64,000 nt of DNA, from contig CANNFX010000001.1 of assembly GCA_947504025.1 (NCBI GenBank), positions 657,501 to 721,500 on the forward strand. The letters run 5' to 3'. Made by a program: the position numbers and the translations under genes. A model generated the notes under the pieces. That model did not search any database. It saw nothing but the letters and a program-made list of their open reading frames with translations, and was not told where the DNA came from. Numbering within the stretch: position 1 is the stretch's first letter; each line of letters begins with the position of its first letter. Of this stretch, positions 55,534-62,354 are shown in pieces. The DNA comes from an uncultured Sphingomonadaceae bacterium (GTDB lineage Bacteria; Pseudomonadota; Alphaproteobacteria; Sphingomonadales; Sphingomonadaceae).

Positions 55534-55578
55534 TGGTAAGTCTTGCCGGGCTCGAACCAGCAGCCTGCTGATTAATAG
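55534..55578 (-). other. tRNA 3'-half remnant A (Lys/Asn-like), old attachment site
   Basis: On the minus strand this 45-base block reads as the 3' half of a tRNA: part of an anticodon loop (TATTAATC), the T arm GCTGG-TTCGAGC-CCGGC, and ACCA at the end. The 5' half is missing, so it is not functional. It matches fragment B (58298-58342) at 36 of 45 positions, and could derive from tRNA-Lys or tRNA-Asn. Such fragments mark junctions where an element inserted into a tRNA 3' end. Confidence 0.6.
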
Positions 55579-55641
55579 GCGCCTGCCACTCTGTTGATAT
55601 CCATCGCCTCGCTTAATTTAGACTGTATATCAACGTCACTA

Positions 55642-56661
55642 TCATGGCCGTGTCAGACCAAGACTACGGTCGAACCAGCGATCGATGGCGGAGCGGACGC
55701 GATTTTGATGTTCAATCAAAGTGTGCGAACCGCGCTCCGGAATCAATAGCTCGTATCGGCGATTAAGCCGGGACAGATGGCCTGCCATGGTGAGGCTATT
55801 CGTCACCTGAACTCTATCGTCTGCTGCCCCGTGAATGAGTAGGATTTCTGCTTCGGGAGCAATTTTCTCGGGCCAATAAGCCGCTGATAGGGATCGTAAC
55901 GCCCCGTCTGGGTCATTCAGATAATTATCAACAATCCCGCGATACACATGCTCATCAAACTCAGCACGGCGGGGATTGGTGACAAGATCTGCAGAGGCGC
56001 CAACGAGCACGGCTGAGCGGATTTTGTCGGTTGCGGCCAATACTCGATAGCCAAGTCCACCACCGCGTGAGAAACCCCATAGCCCGATCCGTTGAGAATC
56101 AACCTCGCCCAACTCGCTCGCTAGCGGGATAAGATTTAACATATCTTCCCGGTCACCGATCCCTAAGTTCGGCTTCCCTTCACTTCCGCCTTCACCGCGC
56201 AAGGCTGAGGCGATAACGGCATAACCCCGTTCCGCCAGCCGAAACAATTCAAGCATATCAAAAAATGTTATTCTGCCCCATTTGGCAACGCCGCCATGAG
56301 CATATAAAATCACAGGCGGAGGCGCGGATGTCTCGCGTGGGAAAAGCGCAAAGCCGTTAATCGCCAAACCATCACTACGATAGGAAATGCTATCAGCGCG
56401 CACAGTTTCCTGACGCGCATATCGAGTAAAGGTCGCTTCGGATATAAGGGTACGCATTTGACTGGCTTGCCAATCAGGGTTTGGAGATTTGTCCATAAAG
56501 GCAAGCCATTCCGCATATGTCGCGAATGGGAATTTATACGCTGTTCGCGACAGCAGCCGACCTGAAAGAGGTTCGGCATAAGCTGGCGCAGGAACTAAAG
56601 AAGCTGCCAGTGCTGCCTGTAATACATGCCGCCTGTTGAGCAATATTTTGCTTGGGTTCAA
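55642..56661 (-). CDS. Exported alpha/beta hydrolase (prolyl oligopeptidase-like)
   Basis: A 339-residue protein beginning with TTG 56661, with GGAGA nine bases upstream. The N-terminus (NRRHVLQAALAASLVPAPAYA) resembles a Tat signal with twin arginine. The catalytic serine is in GLWGFSRGGG, the oxyanion/strand region in VILYAHGGVAKWG, the acid near LIHGAADDRVQ and the histidine near SHTLIEH. It looks like an acyl-peptide or ester hydrolase. It is the first gene to the right of remnant A and the DNA is poorer in GC than its neighbours by eye. Confidence 0.78.
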   Translation of the reverse strand: MNPSKILLNRRHVLQAALAASLVPAPAYAEPLSGRLLSRTAYKFPFATYAEWLAFMDKSPNPDWQASQMRTLISEATFTRYARQETVRADSISYRSDGLAINGFALFPRETSAPPPVILYAHGGVAKWGRITFFDMLELFRLAERGYAVIASALRGEGGSEGKPNLGIGDREDMLNLIPLASELGEVDSQRIGLWGFSRGGGLGYRVLAATDKIRSAVLVGASADLVTNPRRAEFDEHVYRGIVDNYLNDPDGALRSLSAAYWPEKIAPEAEILLIHGAADDRVQVTNSLTMAGHLSRLNRRYELLIPERGSHTLIEHQNRVRSAIDRWFDRSLGLTRP

Positions 56662-56758
56662 AATGACAATTCTCCATCATTCAATGGACATACGGTGGCT
56701 CTTTGACTTCTGGGCGCATGCAGTCGGTGTGGCCATGAAGACTGGCGATAAATGAGCA

Positions 56759-57139
56759 TCAATTGAATCGGCCCTGATTAGTGGTGTGATGATATTTGAT
56801 CCGCTTAAGGTGAGCACCTGCAATCAGAAATGCTCCCAGAAGCGTAGGGACGACCTCTGTCAGCCCCACCAACTCGGCGAACAAGCCGGCAACTATCAAA
56901 GAACTGCCAATGCCTGCTGGCAGAATAAAGCTCGCCACGCGGGCGTTCGGAGCGCGCCAGACTATGCTGCCTGAGGCGAGGATTGTCAGTAGTGCAAAAA
57001 TCCAATGAACAGCCTCAATCTCTGAAATCACGCCAAAAACTGGAAGCCCAAGCGCGAGCATCGGTAGGCCGACACAATGTACGATACATGCTGCACTAAG
57101 CGCAGCAGCTCCGCGATCTATGCTTGTGGTAGAGATCAA
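56759..57139 (-). CDS. MerC domain-containing membrane protein
   Basis: A 126-residue protein with four membrane spans and the CIVHCVGLP motif at the N-terminus (paired cysteines typical of MerC). A TTG at 57139 is the only possible start: a TAA stands two codons before it and the next methionine is beyond the first span. A second cluster is HLKRIKYHH at the C-terminus. MerC imports mercuric ion in resistance operons, but isolated MerC-like genes can serve other metals; no merA or merR is here. The palindrome upstream suggests metal regulation. Confidence 0.75.
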   Translation of the reverse strand: MISTTSIDRGAAALSAACIVHCVGLPMLALGLPVFGVISEIEAVHWIFALLTILASGSIVWRAPNARVASFILPAGIGSSLIVAGLFAELVGLTEVVPTLLGAFLIAGAHLKRIKYHHTTNQGRFN

Positions 57140-57150
57140 AAATTAGGTCC

Positions 57151-57176
57151 AATTGATATGTTATATCATATCAATT
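57151..57176 (-). promoter_or_regulatory. Fur/Zur-like palindrome before the MerC-like gene
   Basis: Perfect 10-bp arms, AATTGATATG and CATATCAATT, flank TTATAT. The central ATGTTATATCAT differs by one base from the Zur core ATGTTATAACAT known in alphaproteobacteria. It ends 12 bases before the TTG start, so transcription must begin within or close to it. Zinc-dependent repression is an inference. Confidence 0.5.
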
Positions 57177-57317
57177 ACTGGCTAACCGTTTAGACGTCAA
57201 TCGTGATTTATTCTTAAAAAGAATCTTAGGAACAAATTTGGACAAAGGAAGCGCCGTTAGGCCGGTCGCGTGCTTGAATTCCTACATCCCCAAGGCGGTA
57301 GAACTAGCAGCGAATGA

Positions 57318-57885
57318 TCATTCAACAAATTGTCCGGTTACCTGTTCGGTCTCAGGCATAGTTAGAATTTCGGTCGCAGTGGCGATTGATCCGACATATC
57401 CGGCGGTATGCCAATGCCCGGCGCAATGGCATCCGGCAGTTTTGAAGCATCAAGGTGCGGCCAACCATTGATATAGAAATAGCGTTCGCCGTAGCCCTCG
57501 TCACCCGGAGACATGCCCACACCGACCCCGCGCGCGGTTTCCGGGTTGCCAGTCTCCAGAAAAACATATGTGGCAATGTTGAAATGGTGCGGCCAACACC
57601 GCACTGCACTTGGATCAGGTTCCAACATTGTGTTGGCGCTTGCGAATGCCTCAAGGGTTTCGCTCGCGAGTCCAAACCAACTGGCCAAACATGACAGTCC
57701 GGCGCTTCTACGATCATGTGGTTCTTCCTCGATCTTTAAATGAGCTCAGCATCAGTCATCACCCCGGCCAGCGCTGAGCCCTCTTGCCCAAGCGTGTCGG
57801 CGATTGCTTCTTCTAGCTTGCTGCTATCGGATGGATTGCGCCTCAAATTGAAGTCGCTGATGTTCCAAATGCCCGGAATGATCAC
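57318..57885 (-). pseudogene. Decayed conserved protein gene with two frameshifts
   Basis: Three minus-strand reading frames join into one coherent protein. Frame 1 runs from about 57885 (GIWNISDFNLRR ... VMTDAELI) to a TAA near 57736; frame 2 continues with EEEPHDRRSAGLS and WPHHFNIATYVFLETGNPE; frame 3 starts near 57418 with HWHTAGYVGSIATATEIL and ends at TGA 57318-57320. Each junction is explained by loss of one base, in a T run (about 57735-57742) and in a G run (about 57417-57420). The family is unnamed to me. The start is uncertain and abuts the anti-sigma remnant. Confidence 0.7.
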
Positions 57886-58132
57886 CTGTGCCGAATTCGA
57901 AGAGTTCATGCTGGATCACTTCGATGATCAATTGAGCAATGCCGAACTCAAAGTATTCGAACGACATATGGTCTTTTGCCGCGAATGCAGGGAATATCTT
58001 GCCGCCTAAAAGGCCGCAATCGAACTCACGAAGGATGCTTCCAACCTGGCGGCGTGCGATGCTTTAGGCGCTCCGCCCGACGAGTTAATTGAGGCCACCG
58101 TAGTCGCCCGGAGCCGCCCGGAGCCGGAGTGA
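57878..58132 (+). pseudogene. Zinc-finger anti-sigma factor with nonsense codon
   Basis: An 84-codon reading frame of the zf-HC2 type: MITCAEFEEFMLDHFDDQLS and HMVFCRECREYLAA carry the zinc ligands (Cys, His, CxxC). A TAA at 58007-58009 stands where the family usually has tyrosine (YLAAY); the frame then continues, still protein-like (KAAIELTKDASNLAAC and a PPDELIEATVVAR tail), to a TGA at 58130-58132. A single T-to-A-type change explains this. No sigma factor gene is adjacent, also indicating decay. Confidence 0.7.
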
Positions 58133-58297
58133 AAAAGGTTTGGACTAGGTCGCATCAGGCCCATTAAACCTCACGGCCTTGATATGCCGGGATCAACTCT
58201 TTGATTCTACTGTTACGCAATGTGAAGGCAGCTCGGGGCTCCGCCCAGCTGATGTTTCGCAGCGATCACGGCTTCACAGCGCAAGCCATTGATATAG

Positions 58298-58342
58298 TGG
58301 TGAGCCCTGCTGGGTTCGAACCAGCGACCTACTGATTAAAAG
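58298..58342 (-). other. tRNA-Lys(UUU) 3'-half, probable att site of the right-hand element
   Basis: On the minus strand this 45-base block is the 3' half of tRNA-Lys: anticodon loop end CTTTTAATC with TTT anticodon, T arm GCTGG-TTCGAAC-CCAGC, and terminal ACCA. Upstream of CTTTTAATC the sequence leaves the tRNA consensus. The 3' end points to the left, so an intact tRNA-Lys would be expected on the minus strand to the right of the element, beyond the window. It is typical of a site left by tyrosine integrase insertion. Confidence 0.7.
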
Positions 58343-58692
58343 CGCGACTAGAGAGGTCTATCAACCCGCTGTAATCTAACGTATTTTATCCATATCCCGT
58401 TGAATGTCAAAATCTCCGGGGCACCAACTCGTTGCAACCCGTTTCAAGGTCTTTCAATCAAATAAGGGCGTCTGATGCCCCCGTGATGCCCGCATATCAC
58501 GAATCTTATTGAAGCTTGATTTTCCAGAAAATATCGCGCGGCATCTGGTACGACGATAGGCCGGGGATGCCTATCCAAACAACCCCCGGGTGTTAATGCA
58601 TATCACCGTGCATGTTCCGCGTCAGGCAAATTCCCAGAGAAGAGCAGTGATTGATAAATAGACGTTTTATAAATCACAATGCGGCGTTATAG
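58343..58692. other. Gene-free stretch with tandem TGATGCCC repeats
   Basis: No gene was recognised between the tRNA-Lys fragment and fic. Two copies of TGATGCCC occur at 58473-58480 and 58484-58491, 11 bases apart or about one helical turn, which could be arm sites for an integrase or excisionase. The stretch 58650-58690 is AT-rich and should contain the fic promoter, though no clear hexamer pair was chosen. The part from 58133 to 58297, on the other side of the fragment, also shows nothing recognisable. Confidence 0.4.
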
Positions 58693-58721
58693 TGATCGAT
58701 AAACGAGGTGCTTATCGATCA
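58693..58721 (+). promoter_or_regulatory. Inverted repeat over the fic ribosome-binding site and start
   Basis: Perfect 10-bp arms, TGATCGATAA (58693-58702) and TTATCGATCA (58712-58721), enclose ACGAGGTGC, which holds the Shine-Dalgarno GAGGTG. The last base of the repeat is the A of the ATG. It may be an operator or an RNA hairpin that hides the start site; either would keep the Fic protein low. Confidence 0.55.
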
Positions 58722-59827
58722 TGCAATGGAATTGGCAACAACCCGACTGGCCGAACTTCGCATATGATGCGGCAGCCTTGCAGGTTGCGGAGGAGCGCTT
58801 TCTGAAGGGTGCGGGCGTCGTTGTGGGCGCTATGCTTCATACGGAAGGCGAGGAGAAACAGGCACTGACAATCGAGTTGATCGCACAGGAGACCGTGGAC
58901 AGTTCGGCCATTGAGGGCGAGGTTCTGGATCGGGCCAGCGTTCAATCTTCATTAGCAAGGCATATGGGGCTGCGTGTCGAGCACCGGCGCGCCAACGCTG
59001 CCGAAGCGGGAGCTGCCGAGTTGATGGCCAACCTGTACCAATCCTACGCGGATCCCATGACAGACCGGTTGCTGTTCGATTGGCATTCCATGCTGATGGC
59101 AGGCAGGCGGGACCTGAACGATATCGGACGGTATCGCACCCATGGCGATCCGATGCAGATTGTCTCAGGTGCTCTACATGCGCCGCGCGTCCACTTCGAA
59201 GCACCCCCATCCGATGCGGTGCCGCAAGAGATGCAGGCATTCATCGCATGGTTCAACGAGACGACGCCCAAGGGAACCAAGCCCTTGCCCGCGATCACAC
59301 GCGCCGGGGTTGCTCATATCTGGTTCGAGTCCATCCATCCCTTTGAGGATAGCAATGGCCGTATTGGCCGAGCAGTTGCGGAGAAAGCGTTGGCGCAGAC
59401 GATCGAAGCGCCCACATTGACGGCGCTTGCCGAGACGATCCATCGTCATCGCAAGGACTATTACGCCCAGTTGCAGCGCGCCAGCCAGTCAAACCGCATT
59501 GATGAATGGCTATCATGGTTCGCTGACATCGTGCTGGAAGCCCAAGAGCGCACCCTTACCCGCATTCGCTTCCTGATCGAAAAGACCCGGTTACTTGATC
59601 GTCTACGTGACCAGATCAACGAGCGACAGGAAAAGGCGCTTATCCGGATGTTCGCCGAAGGTCCTGATGGCTTCACGGGTGGCCTGAGTGCGAACAATTA
59701 TCGCACGATCACCGGCGCGGCCTCCGCGACAGCTACGCGCGACTTGGCAGACCTTGTCAGGCTCGGCGCATTGCGACGTGAGGGCGAAAGGAAATCGACC
59801 CGATATTATCTGGTGATCGGCAAGTGA
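58721..59827 (+). CDS. Fic family AMPylase-type protein, class II
   Basis: A 368-residue protein. The N-terminal DUF4172-type region starts WQQPDWPNFAYDAAAL. The inhibitory helix motif SSAIEGE (Ser61, Glu65, Gly66) fits (S/T)xxxE(G/N) and marks class II, self-inhibited Fic proteins. The catalytic loop HPFEDSNGRIGR has His206. The C-terminal part (about 285-365) is winged-helix-like (SANNYRTITGAASATATRDLADLV). It would transfer AMP to a protein hydroxyl, or remove it. It lies just inside the element's left end, alone in its transcript, with an inverted repeat over its start. Confidence 0.88.
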   Translation: MQWNWQQPDWPNFAYDAAALQVAEERFLKGAGVVVGAMLHTEGEEKQALTIELIAQETVDSSAIEGEVLDRASVQSSLARHMGLRVEHRRANAAEAGAAELMANLYQSYADPMTDRLLFDWHSMLMAGRRDLNDIGRYRTHGDPMQIVSGALHAPRVHFEAPPSDAVPQEMQAFIAWFNETTPKGTKPLPAITRAGVAHIWFESIHPFEDSNGRIGRAVAEKALAQTIEAPTLTALAETIHRHRKDYYAQLQRASQSNRIDEWLSWFADIVLEAQERTLTRIRFLIEKTRLLDRLRDQINERQEKALIRMFAEGPDGFTGGLSANNYRTITGAASATATRDLADLVRLGALRREGERKSTRYYLVIGK

Positions 59828-59861
59828 TCGGAGGTTCTACTTAAAGAGGGTGGTAACGTCT

Positions 59862-59914
59862 CCACTAGGCTTTCCTTTGAGATTTGCCCGAATAGGTGAT
59901 TATTAGGCTGCCAT
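59862..59914 (+). repeat. Direct repeat copy 1, upstream of the first AlpA gene
   Basis: A 53-base block that recurs at 60192-60245. From 59871 on, 38 of 44 bases match, including the invariant AATAGGTGATTATTAG. It contains TTGAGA as a possible -35 element and a TG-plus-TTATTA element as an extended -10, so it is probably a promoter plus shared operator. It ends 31 bases before the AlpA-like gene. Confidence 0.55.
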
Positions 59915-59944
59915 ATGTTCGAACCTTACGAAAGGAATTGACCT

Positions 59945-60145
59945 ATGGACGTCCTCCTGACTCACGCCGATTTGCGGGAACGGGGCATCAAGATATCCAA
60001 AAGCACTCTGCTACGGATGGAGGCGCAGGGGAGATTCCCCAAGCGGCGCTACCTGACTCCCCGATCCGTTGTCTGGAATCGCGATGAAATCGACGAATTC
60101 TTGAGCGATCTCTTCACAAATGATGAGGATCAGGAACGCGGTTAG
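59945..60145 (+). CDS. AlpA-like DNA-binding protein 1
   Basis: A 66-residue winged helix-turn-helix protein of the AlpA/MerR-like (HTH_17) type. LTHADLRERGIKISKSTLLRMEAQGRFPKR is the HTH with the typical G-x-FPKR turn, followed by VVWNRDEIDEFLSDL. AlpA proteins activate integrase/excision genes in prophages and satellites. GAAAGGA precedes the start. It stands between the two direct repeats, and the repeat before the integrase gene is a likely target. A second AlpA-like gene is at 62148. Confidence 0.8.
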   Translation: MDVLLTHADLRERGIKISKSTLLRMEAQGRFPKRRYLTPRSVVWNRDEIDEFLSDLFTNDEDQERG

Positions 60146-60191
60146 CAGTCCGTCGTGCATCAAACTGCACTTTTCCGTTTCAGCCTCTCCG

Positions 60192-60245
60192 CCACCTAGA
60201 GTTTTCTTTGAGATTTGGCTCAATAGGTGATTATTAGATTGCCAT
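60192..60245 (+). repeat. Direct repeat copy 2, upstream of the integrase
   Basis: Second copy of the block at 59862-59914, 10 bases before the integrase start region. Shared orientation and location relative to a start codon suggest a common promoter/operator for the AlpA-like regulator and the integrase. Confidence 0.55.
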
Positions 60246-60260
60246 CGAAAGGCGATGGCA

Positions 60261-61426
60261 ATGAGAAAAACACTTACGAACAAGACGGTAGCTGCGCTTA
60301 AGCCCGAAGCGAAACGCTATGACGTGCGCGACATCCATCTGCCCGGTTTCGGTATCCGCGTCAGTCCGGAGGGGCGCAAAGCCTTCTACACGGTCTATCG
60401 CTACGGAATGAAGCAGCGGCGCATGACGCTCGGCACCTATCCAATCACTACGCTGGCGACTGCACGCGAAAGAGCGCTCGCGGCCCTTCGGCAAGTTGAG
60501 GAAGGTATCGACCCACAGGCTATACGCCGCCAGAAGTTCATGACGCTGCGCGACGGAGTGGAGGCATTCATTCGACAGTATGCTCGCCCGCAGAACAAAT
60601 GCTGGAAGGAGACCGAGCGCGTTCTAATGCGTGAACTGGTCAGCCGCTTCGCCGAGCGGGACGTCAAGCAAATCACTCGCTTCGATATTCTTGCCGCCGT
60701 GGACGATGCAGTCGAGCGCGGCGCAAACTATCAGGCGAACAGAATCGTGTCTTACACAAGACGCATGTTCAATTGGTTCGTTGAACGCGGGATCGTGGAT
60801 GCAAGCCCTATGATTGGCGTGAAGGCACCGCGCCGGGAAAAGCCCCGCGACCGGGTACTGAGCGATGATGAGCTCCAACGCGTCATCGCCGCGTGCCGCA
60901 AGGAAGCATTTCCATTCGGAGACTATGTCCTCATGCTGATGGCCACAGCCCAACGCCGATCCGAGGTCGCAAACATGCGTTGTCGGAGATCAATTTCGAT
61001 GAGAAGGTGTGGGAGATACCTGCCGAGCGATCGAAAAACGGCAAGCCCCATACCGTCCCACTGACTAGTTTCGCACTTGCTATCTTGGAAAATGCCCCTC
61101 GCTTCATCGACTGCGACCTCATCTTTACGACCACTAGGACTACCCCGATCAGCGGGATCACCAAGATGCTCCGGCGCATATCGGAGAACTCCGGCACATC
61201 GGGTTGGCGTCTGCACGATCTGCGCCGTACGGCGGCAACCAACATGGCGAAATCCCGCATCCCACCGCATGTCGTCGAGAAGGTGCTGAACCACGTCTCG
61301 GGTACGATTTCAGGCGTGGCTGCAGTATACAATCGCTACGGCTATGACGCTGAAAAGCGGGAGGCGCTGACCAAATGGGGAGATTTTCTTGAGGAACTTC
61401 AAGACAGAAGCGGAGACGCTATTTGA
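60261..61426 (+). pseudogene. DUF4102-type tyrosine integrase, frameshifted
   Basis: Two overlapping frames together give one integrase of about 390 residues. The first (60261-60982) has the DUF4102 arm-binding N-terminus (KTVAALKPEAKRYDVRD, GFGIRVSPEGRK), the core-binding domain, and the first catalytic Arg in ATAQRRSEVANMR. The second, in another frame, continues EINFDEKVWEIPAERSKNGKPH, HDLRRTAAT (His, Arg), LNHVSG and AVYNRYGY (Tyr). The join is at ATGCGTTGTCGGAG (60975-60988), where TGGTCG would restore W-S-E; one G is missing. Either it is inactive or the base was miscalled. Confidence 0.82.
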
Positions 61427-62030
61427 TACCGCCGCGACGTCTGAACTGGTCGCCATGCTCGGCATCGAAGGCGAGGAGGCCACGAAGGCATTTCAAACCG
61501 AATTGATCGACTTGTGCGCACATTTCCATGAGGTGATCTCCACGCTTCCTTGCGACCTTCCCAGCGCGCCTTTCAACCTGTCGCTGACGAAACGTGCGAA
61601 TTGGCTGGAAACCAATGTCGTCAAACCCGGGCAGCGATTGCTTGAGGCGCTCCAAACCGAAAACCGCCCGATGTTTTCCACTTGGCCCTATCCACTCGAT
61701 CCGCCGAAATTCAGGGACAACACAAAGCTCATGGCGGAGCTATCCGAGCTGGTCGAAGAAGCCGACGAGCTGCGGCAAGATCTGCGCAATCAGCAAGCCG
61801 ATGATGCCGGTCACAGCCAAGAATTGCGACAGGAAGTCTTCTCGGCAATCGCCCGTCTGCTGCAAAAGCACAGCCCGGATGTGAAGCCCAACAGAGGCGT
61901 CTATGACCCCGAGTTGCGCCGCCGTGTGGGCGTGTATGTCGATGCCATGCGGTTGATATTCGGCAAGATAACAGGCGTTCAAGAGAACCTCGATCGCCTC
62001 ATCCGGTCAGAGATGCACTACCCATCTTGA
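61389..62030 (+). CDS. Element protein of unknown function
   Basis: A 213-residue soluble, helix-rich protein. TTG 61389 is chosen because GGGGAGA lies six bases upstream; the beginning overlaps the integrase end by 38 bases, so they share a transcript. The sequence is acidic in the middle (ELSELVEEADELRQDLRNQQADD) with a probable coiled coil, and has no recognised domain. Its place between integrase and AlpA suggests an accessory role in the element. Confidence 0.6.
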   Translation: MRNFKTEAETLFDTAATSELVAMLGIEGEEATKAFQTELIDLCAHFHEVISTLPCDLPSAPFNLSLTKRANWLETNVVKPGQRLLEALQTENRPMFSTWPYPLDPPKFRDNTKLMAELSELVEEADELRQDLRNQQADDAGHSQELRQEVFSAIARLLQKHSPDVKPNRGVYDPELRRRVGVYVDAMRLIFGKITGVQENLDRLIRSEMHYPS

Positions 62031-62109
62031 CGTTCATTTGCACATTGGAGAGCAAACGCGGTTCCAAGGTGCCAGCCCCTCTGTAGAATCTCTTCGCGTC
62101 ATGTGAATA

Positions 62110-62137
62110 TTTCAATGTCGTCATCAGGACATTGAAA
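62110..62137 (+). promoter_or_regulatory. Inverted repeat before the second AlpA gene
   Basis: Perfect 10-bp arms TTTCAATGTC (62110-62119) and GACATTGAAA (62128-62137) with an 8-base spacer. The right arm runs into the ribosome-binding site AAAGGA of the AlpA-like gene (start 62148). It can be an operator for autoregulation or an RNA hairpin affecting translation. It shares no sequence with the repeats near the first AlpA gene. Confidence 0.5.
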
Positions 62138-62147
62138 GGACTTCGAC

Positions 62148-62354
62148 ATGACGACGACTACCAGTGATCGGCTGGTACTGACACGGGAGGATCTAGCCCG
62201 GCTCGGTATCAAGATATCCAACACAACATTGCTCCGGCTCGAAGCAAGCGGCTCATTCCCGAAGCGGCTGCGGATCGGCAACACCGTGACATGGCTTGCA
62301 GCGGAAGTGCGTGAATACATCGACGGACTTGCCGCCGAGCGGGAGGCGGCATGA
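62148..62354 (+). CDS. AlpA-like DNA-binding protein 2
   Basis: A 68-residue winged helix-turn-helix protein related to AlpA-like protein 1: LTREDLARLGIKISNTTLLRLEASGSFPKRLRIGNTVTWLAAEVREYI. Good AAAGGA before ATG 62148. Its TGA overlaps the primase start (ATGATG at 62351-62356), so both are co-translated. The coupling suggests control of replication by copy-number rather than of integration. Confidence 0.82.
   Translation: MTTTTSDRLVLTREDLARLGIKISNTTLLRLEASGSFPKRLRIGNTVTWLAAEVREYIDGLAAEREAA

Noticed and set aside
55534..55578. Functional tRNA
   Set aside because: Only the 3' half is present; no acceptor 5' strand, D arm or complete anticodon stem can be found.
57238..57743. Several plus-strand open frames of 60-80 codons
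   Set aside because: They are antisense to the reconstructed minus-strand pseudogene, whose joined frames read as a coherent protein.
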